Origin: CAZJYI01 sp964550025
Lineage (GTDB): Bacteria; Verrucomicrobiota; Kiritimatiellia; UBA8416; CAYOBW01
DNA: 64,000 nt
Direction of reading: 5' to 3'
Assembly: GCA_964550025.1 (NCBI GenBank)
Contig: CAZJYI010000007.1
Coordinates: 62,001-126,000, forward strand
Position 1 is the first letter of the stretch. Every line of letters begins with the position of its first letter. The translations under genes and the position numbers were made by a program. Shown here in pieces: positions 49,741 to 57,989 of the stretch. The notes beneath the pieces were generated by a model. It was given only the letters and a program-made list of their open reading frames with translations. It was not told where the DNA came from and searched no databases.

Positions 49741-50922
49741 ATGAAAGTAGCGCTGAGAACGAGCGGAGGGCGTGGCGAATATGAGCTCGCAGGAAGACAG
49801 GGAGACAAACACTCCACGGATTTTGTGGGCAAAGAGATGCTGTTTGAGTTGACGCCAGACATCGTCGTCCCAGGCCTGTCAACAACCACACTGCAAGGGA
49901 ACAAGCCGCGTATCCGCTTGATCAAGAACCGCGGTGCCAAGCACTTCTACAGACTAGCCAGCAGCTTCCTGCTCCTGCCAGACCCAATCAGGGAACTCGG
50001 CAAGACCGGAGGCGGCAGCAACTTGCTGCGCGACGCACGTTTCTCCATAGCCGCGCTTCAGGTCGACGTGGCTGACCACGACTCCGCCTCCGTGACTCTT
50101 CGCCCAACGGCCGTCCTCATAAAGAACGCCGCCGATGAATCCATGAGAATCGGCTTCGCGGAACGAATGGGGCAGGTCATGGCCTTGTGGCGGCATTCAG
50201 CTGAGGGAAATGACCCGCTTTCCCGCCTGATACAGGGGCATGCGAGGGTGGTCACGGAAACCCCTGAAGACCATGCGCGGATTCTCGCGGCCAGGAAAGC
50301 AATCAAGGACTTTCTGGGTACCGACGGGGACCTGCTTGAGGCCGTGCTCGCCGCCTTGGATTTGAGACAGGATATCGGTGCAGATTTGCCGGAGGACGAG
50401 GGAGAGGACATTGATGCTGACATTGAAGAGGATGAGGACATAAGTCAGATTCAGGCCAAGCGGAGACAGGTACGGCATTGGCGAAGGCAGGCATCGAGAG
50501 GAAACGACGGTAGGAAGTTCCGTAAGATGATCATAGACGCGTATGACTCGAGGTGCCTTATCTCCGGACTGCGGCTTCCGAAGACAACTATCACACTGAG
50601 CGCGGGTGTCGACGCAGCACACATACTACCGTGGTCCCGGTACGATCTCTGCTCTGTCCGGAACGGCATCTGCGTCTCCAAGCTCTGCCATTGGGCTTTC
50701 GACAGCGGTATTCTGAAGATTGAGCATGACCGGGCAACGAGAACCTACAGCGTGGTGGTGCCAAAGAGTGTCCAGGATACTGCCGCAGCCGAGGGGCTGG
50801 ATATCGGGCATTTTCTGAGAATGCAGGGGAACATACCGTCCGACCGACTACCCGACGATGAAGCTTGCTGGCCAAACCCCTCGTATCTGGCGCTGGTCAA
50901 TTCGGTCGTGTTCGATCTGTAG
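49741..50922 (+). CDS. HNH endonuclease, probable restriction enzyme
   Basis: The 393-residue protein has a GGGAGG ribosome-binding site. The C-terminal HNH domain contains RCLISGLRL, VDAAHILPWS (His294), RNGICVSKL and CHWAFDSGIL, the layout of restriction-type HNH_2 domains. The N-terminal 200 residues have no recognised motif and probably bind DNA; a very acidic stretch (DEGEDIDADIEEDEDI) links the halves. It converges with a C5 methyltransferase gene, 19 bp apart, next to vsr. It is therefore most likely the nuclease of a type II system that cuts unmethylated sites. Confidence 0.82.
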   Translation: MKVALRTSGGRGEYELAGRQGDKHSTDFVGKEMLFELTPDIVVPGLSTTTLQGNKPRIRLIKNRGAKHFYRLASSFLLLPDPIRELGKTGGGSNLLRDARFSIAALQVDVADHDSASVTLRPTAVLIKNAADESMRIGFAERMGQVMALWRHSAEGNDPLSRLIQGHARVVTETPEDHARILAARKAIKDFLGTDGDLLEAVLAALDLRQDIGADLPEDEGEDIDADIEEDEDISQIQAKRRQVRHWRRQASRGNDGRKFRKMIIDAYDSRCLISGLRLPKTTITLSAGVDAAHILPWSRYDLCSVRNGICVSKLCHWAFDSGILKIEHDRATRTYSVVVPKSVQDTAAAEGLDIGHFLRMQGNIPSDRLPDDEACWPNPSYLALVNSVVFDL

Positions 50923-50941
50923 GGTACGCCGAGAGTTCCGC

Positions 50942-52075
50942 CTATCGGGTCAAGAGGTAGGATTTGACGCGTTCGGCCAACCACGACGCCACCGGCGGCG
51001 TGACGGCATTACCAAGCGCGTGGTAGCGTAGTGAGTCGATGTCCTCCCTGTTGTACCTCCCATCAACGGGTACCGTCCAGTCCTTCGGGAAGCACATGAC
51101 GCCTTCACATTCCCTAGGCGTGAGCCTACGCACCTCTCCTTTTTCTGGATAGCTGACGTAGGTTCGGCTCCAGTCCGTTCCGGTGTGCCGGGCTGAACAA
51201 GCGTACAGACAGTAGGCGATTGACTGTGTTACTGGTCCTTTTCCGCCAACATCTCCAATGACTTTCTTAAAGGGGGAAACAGTGTCCTTCCCATCCGATC
51301 CGTTCTTCTCAGAATCCCCTTCGCTGCGTTCGGGGTCAAAAAGTATTCTTGCCGGACCTTGCCAGTCTCGATAACACCCGACAATGTAGACTCGCTGGCG
51401 CGACTGGGGGACTCCGAAGTACTTGCTGTTAAGAGTACGCCATCCGACGCTATACCCGAATTTGGCCAGCGTCCGAACGACAATTCCGAAATCTCGTCCT
51501 TTGTGGGAACTGAGTAGGCCCGGCACGTTTTCGATAACAACAACTCTGGGGCTTGCCGCTCCAGCAAGTCGAGCAAAGTCATGAAAAAGTCCAGACTGTC
51601 TTCCTCTAAGTCCCTCTCTCTGGCCCATTCGCGCAAGAGAGACGTCTTGGCATGGGAAACCTCCAACCCACACATCGGAAACAGGTACTGCGTCATGCGA
51701 TAACTCCTTTATGTTCTCCTTCTTCGGAACACCGGGCCAATGTTTGTCCAGTATGCTGAGGCAAAACTCGTTGATCTCGCACTGAAAGATCACATCGAAT
51801 CCCGCACGTTCGAAGCCAAGATCCAACCCACCGATGCCGGAGAAGAGAGATGCAACTCTGTATCGCTTGCGCTCGCCGGCTCCCAGAGTGTTCGCGGCAC
51901 CCTCTGAATCGGCGTACGCCTTTATCCTCCGGATATCACTCTCACGAAAGACCCTCCAGCCGTTGCGATCTCTTCGGACATCTGCTACCTTCCCTCGCAG
52001 GAGCCAACGTTTGAGAGTGATCGGCGACACCCCGATTCTCTCGGCTGCGGTCTTACTCGTATAGGTATTGCTCAT
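50942..52075 (-). CDS. C5-cytosine DNA methyltransferase with N-terminal MerR/excisionase-like HTH
   Basis: The 377-residue protein starts at ATG 52075. Residues 1-50 form a MerR/excisionase-type helix-turn-helix (TSKTAAERIGVSPITLKRWL, then NGWRVFRESDIRRI). The rest is a Dcm-type methyltransferase: motif I ASLFSGIGGLDLGFERAGF, motif IV GGFPCQDVS with the catalytic Cys, motif VI VVIENVPGLL, motif VIII QSRQRVYIVG, motif X ALGNAVTPP. It methylates cytosine in the target of the neighbouring nuclease. The HTH suggests it also binds its own upstream region, where four 10-bp repeats lie (52087-52126). Confidence 0.93.
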   Translation of the reverse strand: MSNTYTSKTAAERIGVSPITLKRWLLRGKVADVRRDRNGWRVFRESDIRRIKAYADSEGAANTLGAGERKRYRVASLFSGIGGLDLGFERAGFDVIFQCEINEFCLSILDKHWPGVPKKENIKELSHDAVPVSDVWVGGFPCQDVSLARMGQREGLRGRQSGLFHDFARLAGAASPRVVVIENVPGLLSSHKGRDFGIVVRTLAKFGYSVGWRTLNSKYFGVPQSRQRVYIVGCYRDWQGPARILFDPERSEGDSEKNGSDGKDTVSPFKKVIGDVGGKGPVTQSIAYCLYACSARHTGTDWSRTYVSYPEKGEVRRLTPRECEGVMCFPKDWTVPVDGRYNREDIDSLRYHALGNAVTPPVASWLAERVKSYLLTR

Positions 52076-52086
52076 CGGCGTGCTTC

Positions 52087-52126
52087 CCGTATCAACCCGT
52101 ATCAAACCGGGTCAGGCCGTATCAAC
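52087..52126. promoter_or_regulatory. Four 10-bp iterons between methyltransferase and vsr, probable operator
   Basis: CCGTATCAA units start at 52087, 52097 and 52117; the unit at 52107 is degenerate (CCGGGTCAG). The period is exactly 10 bp, one helical turn. They begin 11 bp upstream of the methyltransferase ATG, in the divergent intergenic region with vsr. A TATAGA (52132-52137) follows in the vsr direction. Confidence 0.7.
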
Positions 52127-52244
52127 CACTGTATAGACTCTAAGCCCTTGAAAGGCAAGGGCGTTCTCTGCGAATCTTTAGGTTGCTTGGCTCGGATGCC
52201 CTGCATCCCGACAAGTGTCACATCACGAAAACGAGGACAGATCA

Positions 52245-52679
52245 GTGGTTGCAGACATGTTCTCCGTCGAGGAGCGAAGCCGCGTCATGGCGCGGATCAA
52301 GAGCAAGAACACCACACCTGAGATCAGCGTTCGGCGAGCGCTGCATGCAGAGGGTTTTCGATTCCGCATACATCGCAGTGACCTGCCAGGCAATCCGGAC
52401 ATTGTCCTGCCCAAACACCGCGCTGTGATGTTCGTCAACGGGTGCTTCTGGCATCGACACAAAGGCTGCAGAAGGGCTTCGGTTCCGAAAAGCAACAAGG
52501 ACTACTGGACGAAGAAGTTGCGCCGCAACGTCGTTAGATTCGAGAAGAACCGACGACTGCTGCGAAAAATGGGGTGGCGTGTATTGGTTGTCTGGGAATG
52601 CCAGACCAAGGATATCGACAAACTCCGCATCCTGGTTCGCAAGAAGGTGCATGCTAGGAGCGGGCCAAACGGCAGATGA
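52245..52679 (+). CDS. vsr: Very short patch repair endonuclease
   Basis: The GTG at 52245 is chosen because GAGGA lies 7 bp before it; a GTG at 52215 is an alternative. The 144-residue protein shows the Vsr pattern: RSRVMARIKSKNTTPEISVR, RIHRSDLPGNPDIVLPKHR with the catalytic Asp, VFVNGCFWHRHKGCRRASVP in part (zinc-binding Cys/His) and NRRLLRKMGWRVLVVWECQ. Vsr nicks next to T:G mismatches that arise when 5-methylcytosine deaminates. It commonly accompanies C5 methyltransferases such as the divergent gene here. Confidence 0.93.
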   Translation: MVADMFSVEERSRVMARIKSKNTTPEISVRRALHAEGFRFRIHRSDLPGNPDIVLPKHRAVMFVNGCFWHRHKGCRRASVPKSNKDYWTKKLRRNVVRFEKNRRLLRKMGWRVLVVWECQTKDIDKLRILVRKKVHARSGPNGR

Positions 52680-52940
52680 CGGAGTAGCCCGAACAACGAG
52701 CACGACTTCGCAGACGCACTCGCCGCAGGCCCACAGGGCTCGCCCTCTGAGATGGGCACCCTACAGAGGCCAACGGCCCGACACAGGTCCCCCCGAGGGC
52801 ATTGTGTCGGGCCTACAGCCCTTAAACCTCTTTCGTTTCCCGACCCTCCCGGGGCTCATCGCCCTGGGCTGGCTCGTGGCGGGCCTTCAGCCCTGAGGAA
52901 ACACGGTATTCCCAGCCTACTTCGGGATGTCAGCCCCTGG
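52680..52940. repeat. Cluster of REP-like palindromic sequences
   Basis: The region between vsr and the oxidoreductase gene consists of GC-rich palindromic pieces, including GGCCCGACACA (52775-52785) pairing with TGTGTCGGGCC (52803-52813), then GGGCCTACAGCCC- and GGGCCTTCAGCCC-type units. These resemble REP elements mobilised by IS200-like transposases, but no transposase is present here. Confidence 0.6.
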
Positions 52941-54122
52941 TCACACCAGCTCGATCTCCTCCTCGGCACCCTTGCGTTCGTCGGAAAGGTAGGCCGAGTA
53001 GATTGTCGCAATGCAGTCCGCGGCCAGCGAGCTGTCGCTTTCCACCGGCTCGCCGTAGGCCACCGTCCGGTAGAAGGCCTCGACCTCCTGCGGGTAACCG
53101 GTAAACCAGTCCTCGTCGGGCGAGGGATTGCTCCAGCCCTGTTTCGTTCCGGTCTTCTCGACAACGTAGATGTCCTTGAAGTTCTCGTCGACCGGGTTAT
53201 AGGTCTGCATCGCCGTGTTGGGGTTGATGTTGCACATCGTGCGGTGGTTGTTGGCCGTCACCTGCAGCCAGTTGTGAATACCGCCCACCAGGATGTCGGA
53301 CGAAACGATGTCGGCGATGGTGCCGTCCTCGAACGTGATGTGCAGGAGGCAGATGTCGTCGATGTCGAAGTAGTTGCAGCGGATATGCCCCTCGTCGCGG
53401 AAGCCAGGAAGCCGCGTGATCGCGTGCGTGCGTGAGGTAACGGCTTTCGGCCGGATCGGCCTGCCGTCGTGGGCCATGCCTTCCTTGCGTTTGAGGTATA
53501 GCGCCGCGGTCAGCGGGTGGCATCCCTTGCCGATCATCACGCCGCCGCCGGAGTACTTCCAGTAGGCGTACGTCTCGGCATGCGAGCCCGAGTGGGCCTC
53601 TTCGCCGTAGATCCACAGAATCTGCGAACCGGTCTTCTCAATGATCTCGCGCTCCTTCTGAATGGAAGGCGCGTACACCCAGTTTTCCGCGTAGAGGATC
53701 TTGCCATCACTCGCCTGCTCGGCCTCGAGCATGCGCTTGACGCTGTCCATGCCCTCGCGCAACACAACGTCTTTCGGAAAAGTGTCGCCCCTGAAATCCT
53801 CGGACCCGTCGCCGAAGAAACCGGTCAGCGGCTTCTCCACAATAGCGTGCTTGCCACGCTTCAACACCTCAACGGCCACGGCCTCGTGTGCGCTGGCCGT
53901 TGTACAGACGTGTACGACGTCGACTTCGTCGATGAGCGCCTCGAGGCTGTCAAACGCCTTGGTCCCGCGCTCGGCCGCGAAAGCCGCGCGCTGGTCCTCT
54001 CTCAGGTCGAATACGCCGCGGAAGTCCACCTGTGTACCGTAGACGCGCATGATGTTGTGGTAGTGAAACGAGCCGGAAAAACCCAACCCGACGATTCCGG
54101 TTCTGACTGTCTTCTTCTCCAT
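52941..54122 (-). CDS. Gfo/Idh/MocA-family oxidoreductase
   Basis: The 393-residue protein begins with a Rossmann fold (VRTGIVGLGFSGSFHYHNI), followed by VVHVCTTASAHEAV and the family's AIVEKPLTG, whose Lys and Pro hold the nicotinamide and substrate. The C-terminal sheet domain includes GGGVMIGKGCHPLTAAL, with a candidate catalytic His. There is no signal peptide. Such enzymes oxidise or reduce sugars and inositols with NAD(P). It has a GAGGAAG-type ribosome-binding site and is the last gene of the four-gene operon that starts at 59030. Confidence 0.9.
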   Translation of the reverse strand: MEKKTVRTGIVGLGFSGSFHYHNIMRVYGTQVDFRGVFDLREDQRAAFAAERGTKAFDSLEALIDEVDVVHVCTTASAHEAVAVEVLKRGKHAIVEKPLTGFFGDGSEDFRGDTFPKDVVLREGMDSVKRMLEAEQASDGKILYAENWVYAPSIQKEREIIEKTGSQILWIYGEEAHSGSHAETYAYWKYSGGGVMIGKGCHPLTAALYLKRKEGMAHDGRPIRPKAVTSRTHAITRLPGFRDEGHIRCNYFDIDDICLLHITFEDGTIADIVSSDILVGGIHNWLQVTANNHRTMCNINPNTAMQTYNPVDENFKDIYVVEKTGTKQGWSNPSPDEDWFTGYPQEVEAFYRTVAYGEPVESDSSLAADCIATIYSAYLSDERKGAEEEIELV

Positions 54123-54175
54123 TCGCTTCCTCTCTCTCTAATCCACTGCTCGGCGCGCTCCCGAAACAAGCCAGC

Positions 54176-54237
54176 CATCACTGGTCACCGACCACTGATA
54201 ACTGATAACTGGTCACTGATAGCTGGTCACTGATTGC
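54176..54237. repeat. Short tandem ACTGATAACTG/ACTGGTCACTG repeats
   Basis: Irregular copies of a unit of about 7-14 bp (CCACTGATAACTGATAACTG, then GTCACTGATAGCTGGTCACT) fill the gap between two genes of the operon and run into the 3' end of the gene at 54227. Confidence 0.65.
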
Positions 54238-56560
54238 TCGTCTCCCCAACCGAACGGGCCTTCTTCACCGCCACCACGTACATGGCGGAGCAGCCGGGTG
54301 CTTTGCAGCCTCCCAGCACGACCTTCCCCTTGTCAAAACGCTTTCTGTGCAACACGAGTGTGCAGCTCGTCTTCGCCGGCGGCCTGATCCGGCTCTTCAG
54401 ACGTTCCCATCCCTGGAGCCATCCGGGGAGTTGCCTGCAGCGACTGTCATAGGCTACATACACATCAACCGGAACGTCCACAAGAAAGCTGAGGAACTCG
54501 TCCCCACCGATCGTTCGGTCGTTCATGAAGCTCTCAATGTACGTCGCGTTCGCGATCTCCACCGGGATCTCCTCGAACGTATACTCCCGGTCCGTCGACC
54601 ACGACGCCCCCTTTGCGAGTCCGCCCCAGTGGACCTTGTACGCACCCTTGCTCTTGACCCGCAGCTCCCGGATGGGCACACCCTGGATGTCATAGTCCAG
54701 CAGTTGCTTCTCTTCCGGCCGGCGCGCCGCAGCCGCACCCGCATCGTACAGCGGCTTCAACTCGACGGGTGACTTTTCCGTCAGCGATTTGAGCAGGCGC
54801 GCGTACCCCCGCAACGCCAGCACGTGGTGCGTCAGACCGTCGGACGATCGCGCCACCCCGAGAATCGGCTTCAACGCCGATTCACGCGGCCAGTCCACGA
54901 GCGCGCGAACAGCCGCGTCGCGCACGGTCTCATCGGCCTCCGTCGTTCCCTTCACGATCGCCGCCAGCGCCTCCTCGTCCTGCAGACGACCCAGCACGCG
55001 ATAGAGCGACGCGCGTCCGGCCGGCTTGGCGGTGGCAAGCGCGGCCAGGCACGTCCCCGATGCCGAAGCGTCGCCAGCCAGGCGACGGCAGATCGCCGCG
55101 ATGCAGACTTCGTTCGGTCGGCGTTCCGCGGCTGTTCCCTCGTCGGTGCCCAGCTCACAAATCAGCGTTTCGAGTTCGGCTTTCGTTCCGACAGTACCGA
55201 GCGCCTTTAGAGCATGCCGGTAGAGTGTCTCGTCCCCTGTCAACCGTAACAGCGTTGGCGCAGCGACAGGATCGCCACGTTTCGCGAGGACGCGTACGAG
55301 GTAGACGCGCGACTCGCCCTTTGTCCCTCCGAGCTGCCGAAGCAGCGCGGCGGTTACGCCGTCCCCCGACATGCGAGAGAGGGCCTCAGCTGCCATGTCC
55401 CGCTCGCCCGGCTCCCCTCCCAGCGTCTGCACCAGAGCGGGGACGACCGATGCGTCACCCAGGGCGCCCAGGGCCCGGCAAGCCGTGGCACGCACATTCG
55501 CGTCCGCCGCTGCCAGCAGCGCCGCGACGGCGGGAGCGGCCGACCGGTCGCCGCGACGCTCCAACGCGGCCAGCATCTTGATCTGCTCTGCCGGGGAAAT
55601 GCCCGTCAGTCGCGATGTGGCCAACCGGGTGATGGCCTCGCCCTGGACCTCGGCGATCAGTGTAGTGGCGCCCTCGCGCAGGGCGATGTCGTCGGATGAG
55701 AGCGCTCGTCCCAACAAGGCGCCGCCGGCATCCGGATTGGCCGTCACAAGCCCTCTTAGAGCCGCCAACTGCAGCCAGTTGGCCCGCGTGCCGAAGTGGT
55801 CCATCCACGGGGCCGTCTTGCCGAACGTCCCCTTCTCACCCGTCTCCCCGCCGCTCGTGACCATCGTGCCGCCGCCTTTGACGGACAACTCCGGCGTCAT
55901 CCGCAATGCGAACAGGGAGTGGTTCGTCTTCGTGATGCGCACTTTCTCCAACGGCACCCAGACGACAACGAAGTCGATGATCCGCGTCGCGGCATCGGGC
56001 GCCGTCACGGTAACGCGCCGAAAATCGCGCATGACGGTTGCGCCGTCCGGCGGGTTCCAGTCGCAGACATCTTCGAAGACCACCCGCTGCCCCGATGCGA
56101 CCAGGATGCGCGGCCCCTGGGACCGCTGCTTGCCCTTCGGGTTCTGGTGGTGCCAGTAGTCACCCCCGTTGATGTGGTCGCAACCAAACCACATCGAGTT
56201 GTGATGGGGGTACGGATTGGAGGATTCCGTCGTGACCGACCTACCCGAAACGGGACCCGCAAGCGGCCAGAAGTACGGCTTCTTGCCGAACTTGTTGACA
56301 AACTTGTACCGAGTGAACAGCTTGCCGTCCACCTCGACCGCCACCGACTCCTTGTCCAGCCGCGCGACGACGTCCTGCGCCGCATCGGCTGACATGGCCG
56401 CCAGCAGCAATACCCACGCGATGGCAACTCGGATGAGCCTGGCACTGAAGGATGCGGCCACGTCAATGCCTCGGGAAGCCTGCGCTTCCGCCCGCGGCGG
56501 ACGGAAGCGTGCTTCTCCGGGGAGCGATCGCCGCGCTGGTGAACGGTCGTAGTTGGTCAT
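54227..56560 (-). CDS. Chimaeric secreted protein: DUF6807 (PmoA-like) half, HEAT repeats, C-terminal beta domain
   Basis: The ATG at 56560 follows GGGAGAGAG. A hydrophobic signal segment (LIRVAIAWVLLLAAMSADAA) comes after an unusually long, basic N-terminal part of about 45 residues encoded over a hairpin (56483-56509). Residues about 60-255 match the first half of DUF6807 (KPYFWPLAGPVSG, NPYPHHNSMWFGCDHINGGD, then HHQNPKGK) and stop at GKTAPWMDHFG. HEAT-type repeats follow directly (about 257-610: LQLAALRGLV, ACRALGALGDASVVPALVQT, AAEALSRM). The end is a beta-rich domain (about 625-777: KVHWGGLAKGASW). The abrupt switch suggests a fusion of two genes. The function is unknown, perhaps sugar-related. 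Confidence 0.75.
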   Translation of the reverse strand: MTNYDRSPARRSLPGEARFRPPRAEAQASRGIDVAASFSARLIRVAIAWVLLLAAMSADAAQDVVARLDKESVAVEVDGKLFTRYKFVNKFGKKPYFWPLAGPVSGRSVTTESSNPYPHHNSMWFGCDHINGGDYWHHQNPKGKQRSQGPRILVASGQRVVFEDVCDWNPPDGATVMRDFRRVTVTAPDAATRIIDFVVVWVPLEKVRITKTNHSLFALRMTPELSVKGGGTMVTSGGETGEKGTFGKTAPWMDHFGTRANWLQLAALRGLVTANPDAGGALLGRALSSDDIALREGATTLIAEVQGEAITRLATSRLTGISPAEQIKMLAALERRGDRSAAPAVAALLAAADANVRATACRALGALGDASVVPALVQTLGGEPGERDMAAEALSRMSGDGVTAALLRQLGGTKGESRVYLVRVLAKRGDPVAAPTLLRLTGDETLYRHALKALGTVGTKAELETLICELGTDEGTAAERRPNEVCIAAICRRLAGDASASGTCLAALATAKPAGRASLYRVLGRLQDEEALAAIVKGTTEADETVRDAAVRALVDWPRESALKPILGVARSSDGLTHHVLALRGYARLLKSLTEKSPVELKPLYDAGAAAARRPEEKQLLDYDIQGVPIRELRVKSKGAYKVHWGGLAKGASWSTDREYTFEEIPVEIANATYIESFMNDRTIGGDEFLSFLVDVPVDVYVAYDSRCRQLPGWLQGWERLKSRIRPPAKTSCTLVLHRKRFDKGKVVLGGCKAPGCSAMYVVAVKKARSVGETSNQ
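56483..56509. repeat. Hairpin inside the 5' coding region of the DUF6807-HEAT gene
   Basis: CGCTTCCG (56483-56490) and CGGAAGCG (56502-56509) form perfect 8-bp arms around GC-rich DNA. It encodes part of the atypical N-terminal extension. Confidence 0.5.
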
Positions 56561-56571
56561 CTTCTCTCTCC

Positions 56572-56595
56572 CAATCTGAAATCTGAGATGTGAAA
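56572..56595. repeat. Short AAATCTG-type tandem repeat
   Basis: About three copies of a 7-9-bp unit, ATCTGAAATCTGAGATGTGA followed by AATCTG, upstream of the DUF6807-HEAT gene. Confidence 0.5.
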
Positions 56596-56607
56596 TCTGC
56601 CATTCCC

Positions 56608-57921
56608 TCACACATGCCACGGCGCCCGCATCGGCCTCGAAAGCATCCGGTTGGCGCCCTCGTCGTCGGCGAACCGCTCCGCAACGGGATCCCAGCGCAG
56701 CTTGCGTCCCAGGCGGCCGGCAATGTCCGAGAGGATGCAGGCCGTGCAGGAGCGGTGCCCGTTTTCGACGGGCGCGACAGGCTGTCGCCGTGTCCTGATG
56801 CACTCGACGAAGTCACCCATGTGGTGGCGGCTTTGGTAGAGGTGCAGCTCGTTGGGGCCGATCTTCTCCTTGAGCAATGACTTGGGGTGTGCATCGATCC
56901 CCCCCCGCCGAACGTAGACCCAGCCGTCTGTCCCGTAGAATGTCGTTCCCTGCTTGTAGCGTCTGTTGTCGCCGAAGTAGAGATCGACGCCGCCGGCATA
57001 CGTGTAGTGCGTGTCCCACAGTCCGTGCACGTCCCACGCCCCGTCGCGGTACTCGGCCCACCCCTCGACCGTCTGCGGCCCACTGCCTTCCATGCCCAAC
57101 CCCCAGTGCGCAATGTCCATGTGGTGCGACCCCCACCCGGTCACCATGCCGAGCGAATAGTCGTACGTCCGCAACCACCCGGGGCGGCCATAGCCCTTCC
57201 GCGGATGTACGTTGATCTCCGTGTAGGGCCGCCACGGCGCCGGCCCCAGCCACGTGTCGTAGTCCAGGGCAGGCGGCACGGGCGTAGGGACCACGTGCCC
57301 CGTCGCGGGATCGCTGCCGCAGCCGACCTCCACTTTCAGGACCTTGCCGATGCGTCCGTTGCGAACCAGCTCGCATCCAAAGCGGAAACGCGAATCCGAA
57401 CGCTGCTGACTGCCTACCTGCAGAACGCGGCCGTACTTCCGAACGGTGTCGCTCAAAACACGCCCCTCTTCGACCGTGTATGTCAACGGCTTCTGCAGGA
57501 AGATGTCTTTGCCGGCCTTCGCCGCCGCGATGGCCGGCAGGGCATGCCAATGGTCCGGCGTGCAGACCAGGACGGCGTCAAGATCGTCGCGGGCCAGCAG
57601 CTCACGGTAATCCCCGTAGGTGTCGCAACCCTTGTACCCCCCCTTGGCCAGGCGATCCTTGTAGCGCCCCTCTACCAGGCGCTTGCCGTCGGCACAGCGG
57701 TTCTTGTCGACGTCGCAGACGGCGACAACCTGCACCTCGGAAAAACCGAGGAGGTTGCCCAAGTCGCCGCGCCCCATGCGCCCGGCGCCGATGATGGCCG
57801 CCGTGATCCTGTCGTTGGCCGGGACAGCTCCGGCTACACGGCCGGTCCAGGCGAACGGCACGGCGGTCGCGCCGGCCACGGTCGCTTTCAAGAATCTCCT
57901 TCGGGTGATGTTGTGTGTCAT
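56608..57921 (-). CDS. TAT-exported Gfo/Idh/MocA-family oxidoreductase
   Basis: The ATG at 57921 with GGGAG gives a twin-arginine signal (ITRRRFLKATVAGATAVPFAW), so the enzyme is exported folded with its cofactor. The Rossmann fold begins ITAAIIGAGRMGRGDLG, followed by VLVCTPDHWHALPAIAAAKAG and LQKPLTYTVEEGR. The C-terminal half has WGSHHMDIAHWGLGM, typical of the PVC-type secreted members, which act on glycosides or sugar alcohols. The protein has 437 residues and lies 68 bp after the UroD-family gene in the same operon. Confidence 0.92.
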   Translation of the reverse strand: MTHNITRRRFLKATVAGATAVPFAWTGRVAGAVPANDRITAAIIGAGRMGRGDLGNLLGFSEVQVVAVCDVDKNRCADGKRLVEGRYKDRLAKGGYKGCDTYGDYRELLARDDLDAVLVCTPDHWHALPAIAAAKAGKDIFLQKPLTYTVEEGRVLSDTVRKYGRVLQVGSQQRSDSRFRFGCELVRNGRIGKVLKVEVGCGSDPATGHVVPTPVPPALDYDTWLGPAPWRPYTEINVHPRKGYGRPGWLRTYDYSLGMVTGWGSHHMDIAHWGLGMEGSGPQTVEGWAEYRDGAWDVHGLWDTHYTYAGGVDLYFGDNRRYKQGTTFYGTDGWVYVRRGGIDAHPKSLLKEKIGPNELHLYQSRHHMGDFVECIRTRRQPVAPVENGHRSCTACILSDIAGRLGRKLRWDPVAERFADDEGANRMLSRPMRAPWHV

Positions 57922-57989
57922 GTTGGTTCTCCCGGTCTCTTCGCGGGTCGAGGGAATGGGACGTATGGGACTCATGGGACGTATGAGAC

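Noticed and set aside
52087..52126. Repeats considered as a CRISPR or replication-iteron array
   Set aside because: The units are only 9-10 bp with no spacers and there is no Cas or Rep gene. The position at the methyltransferase start fits an operator better.
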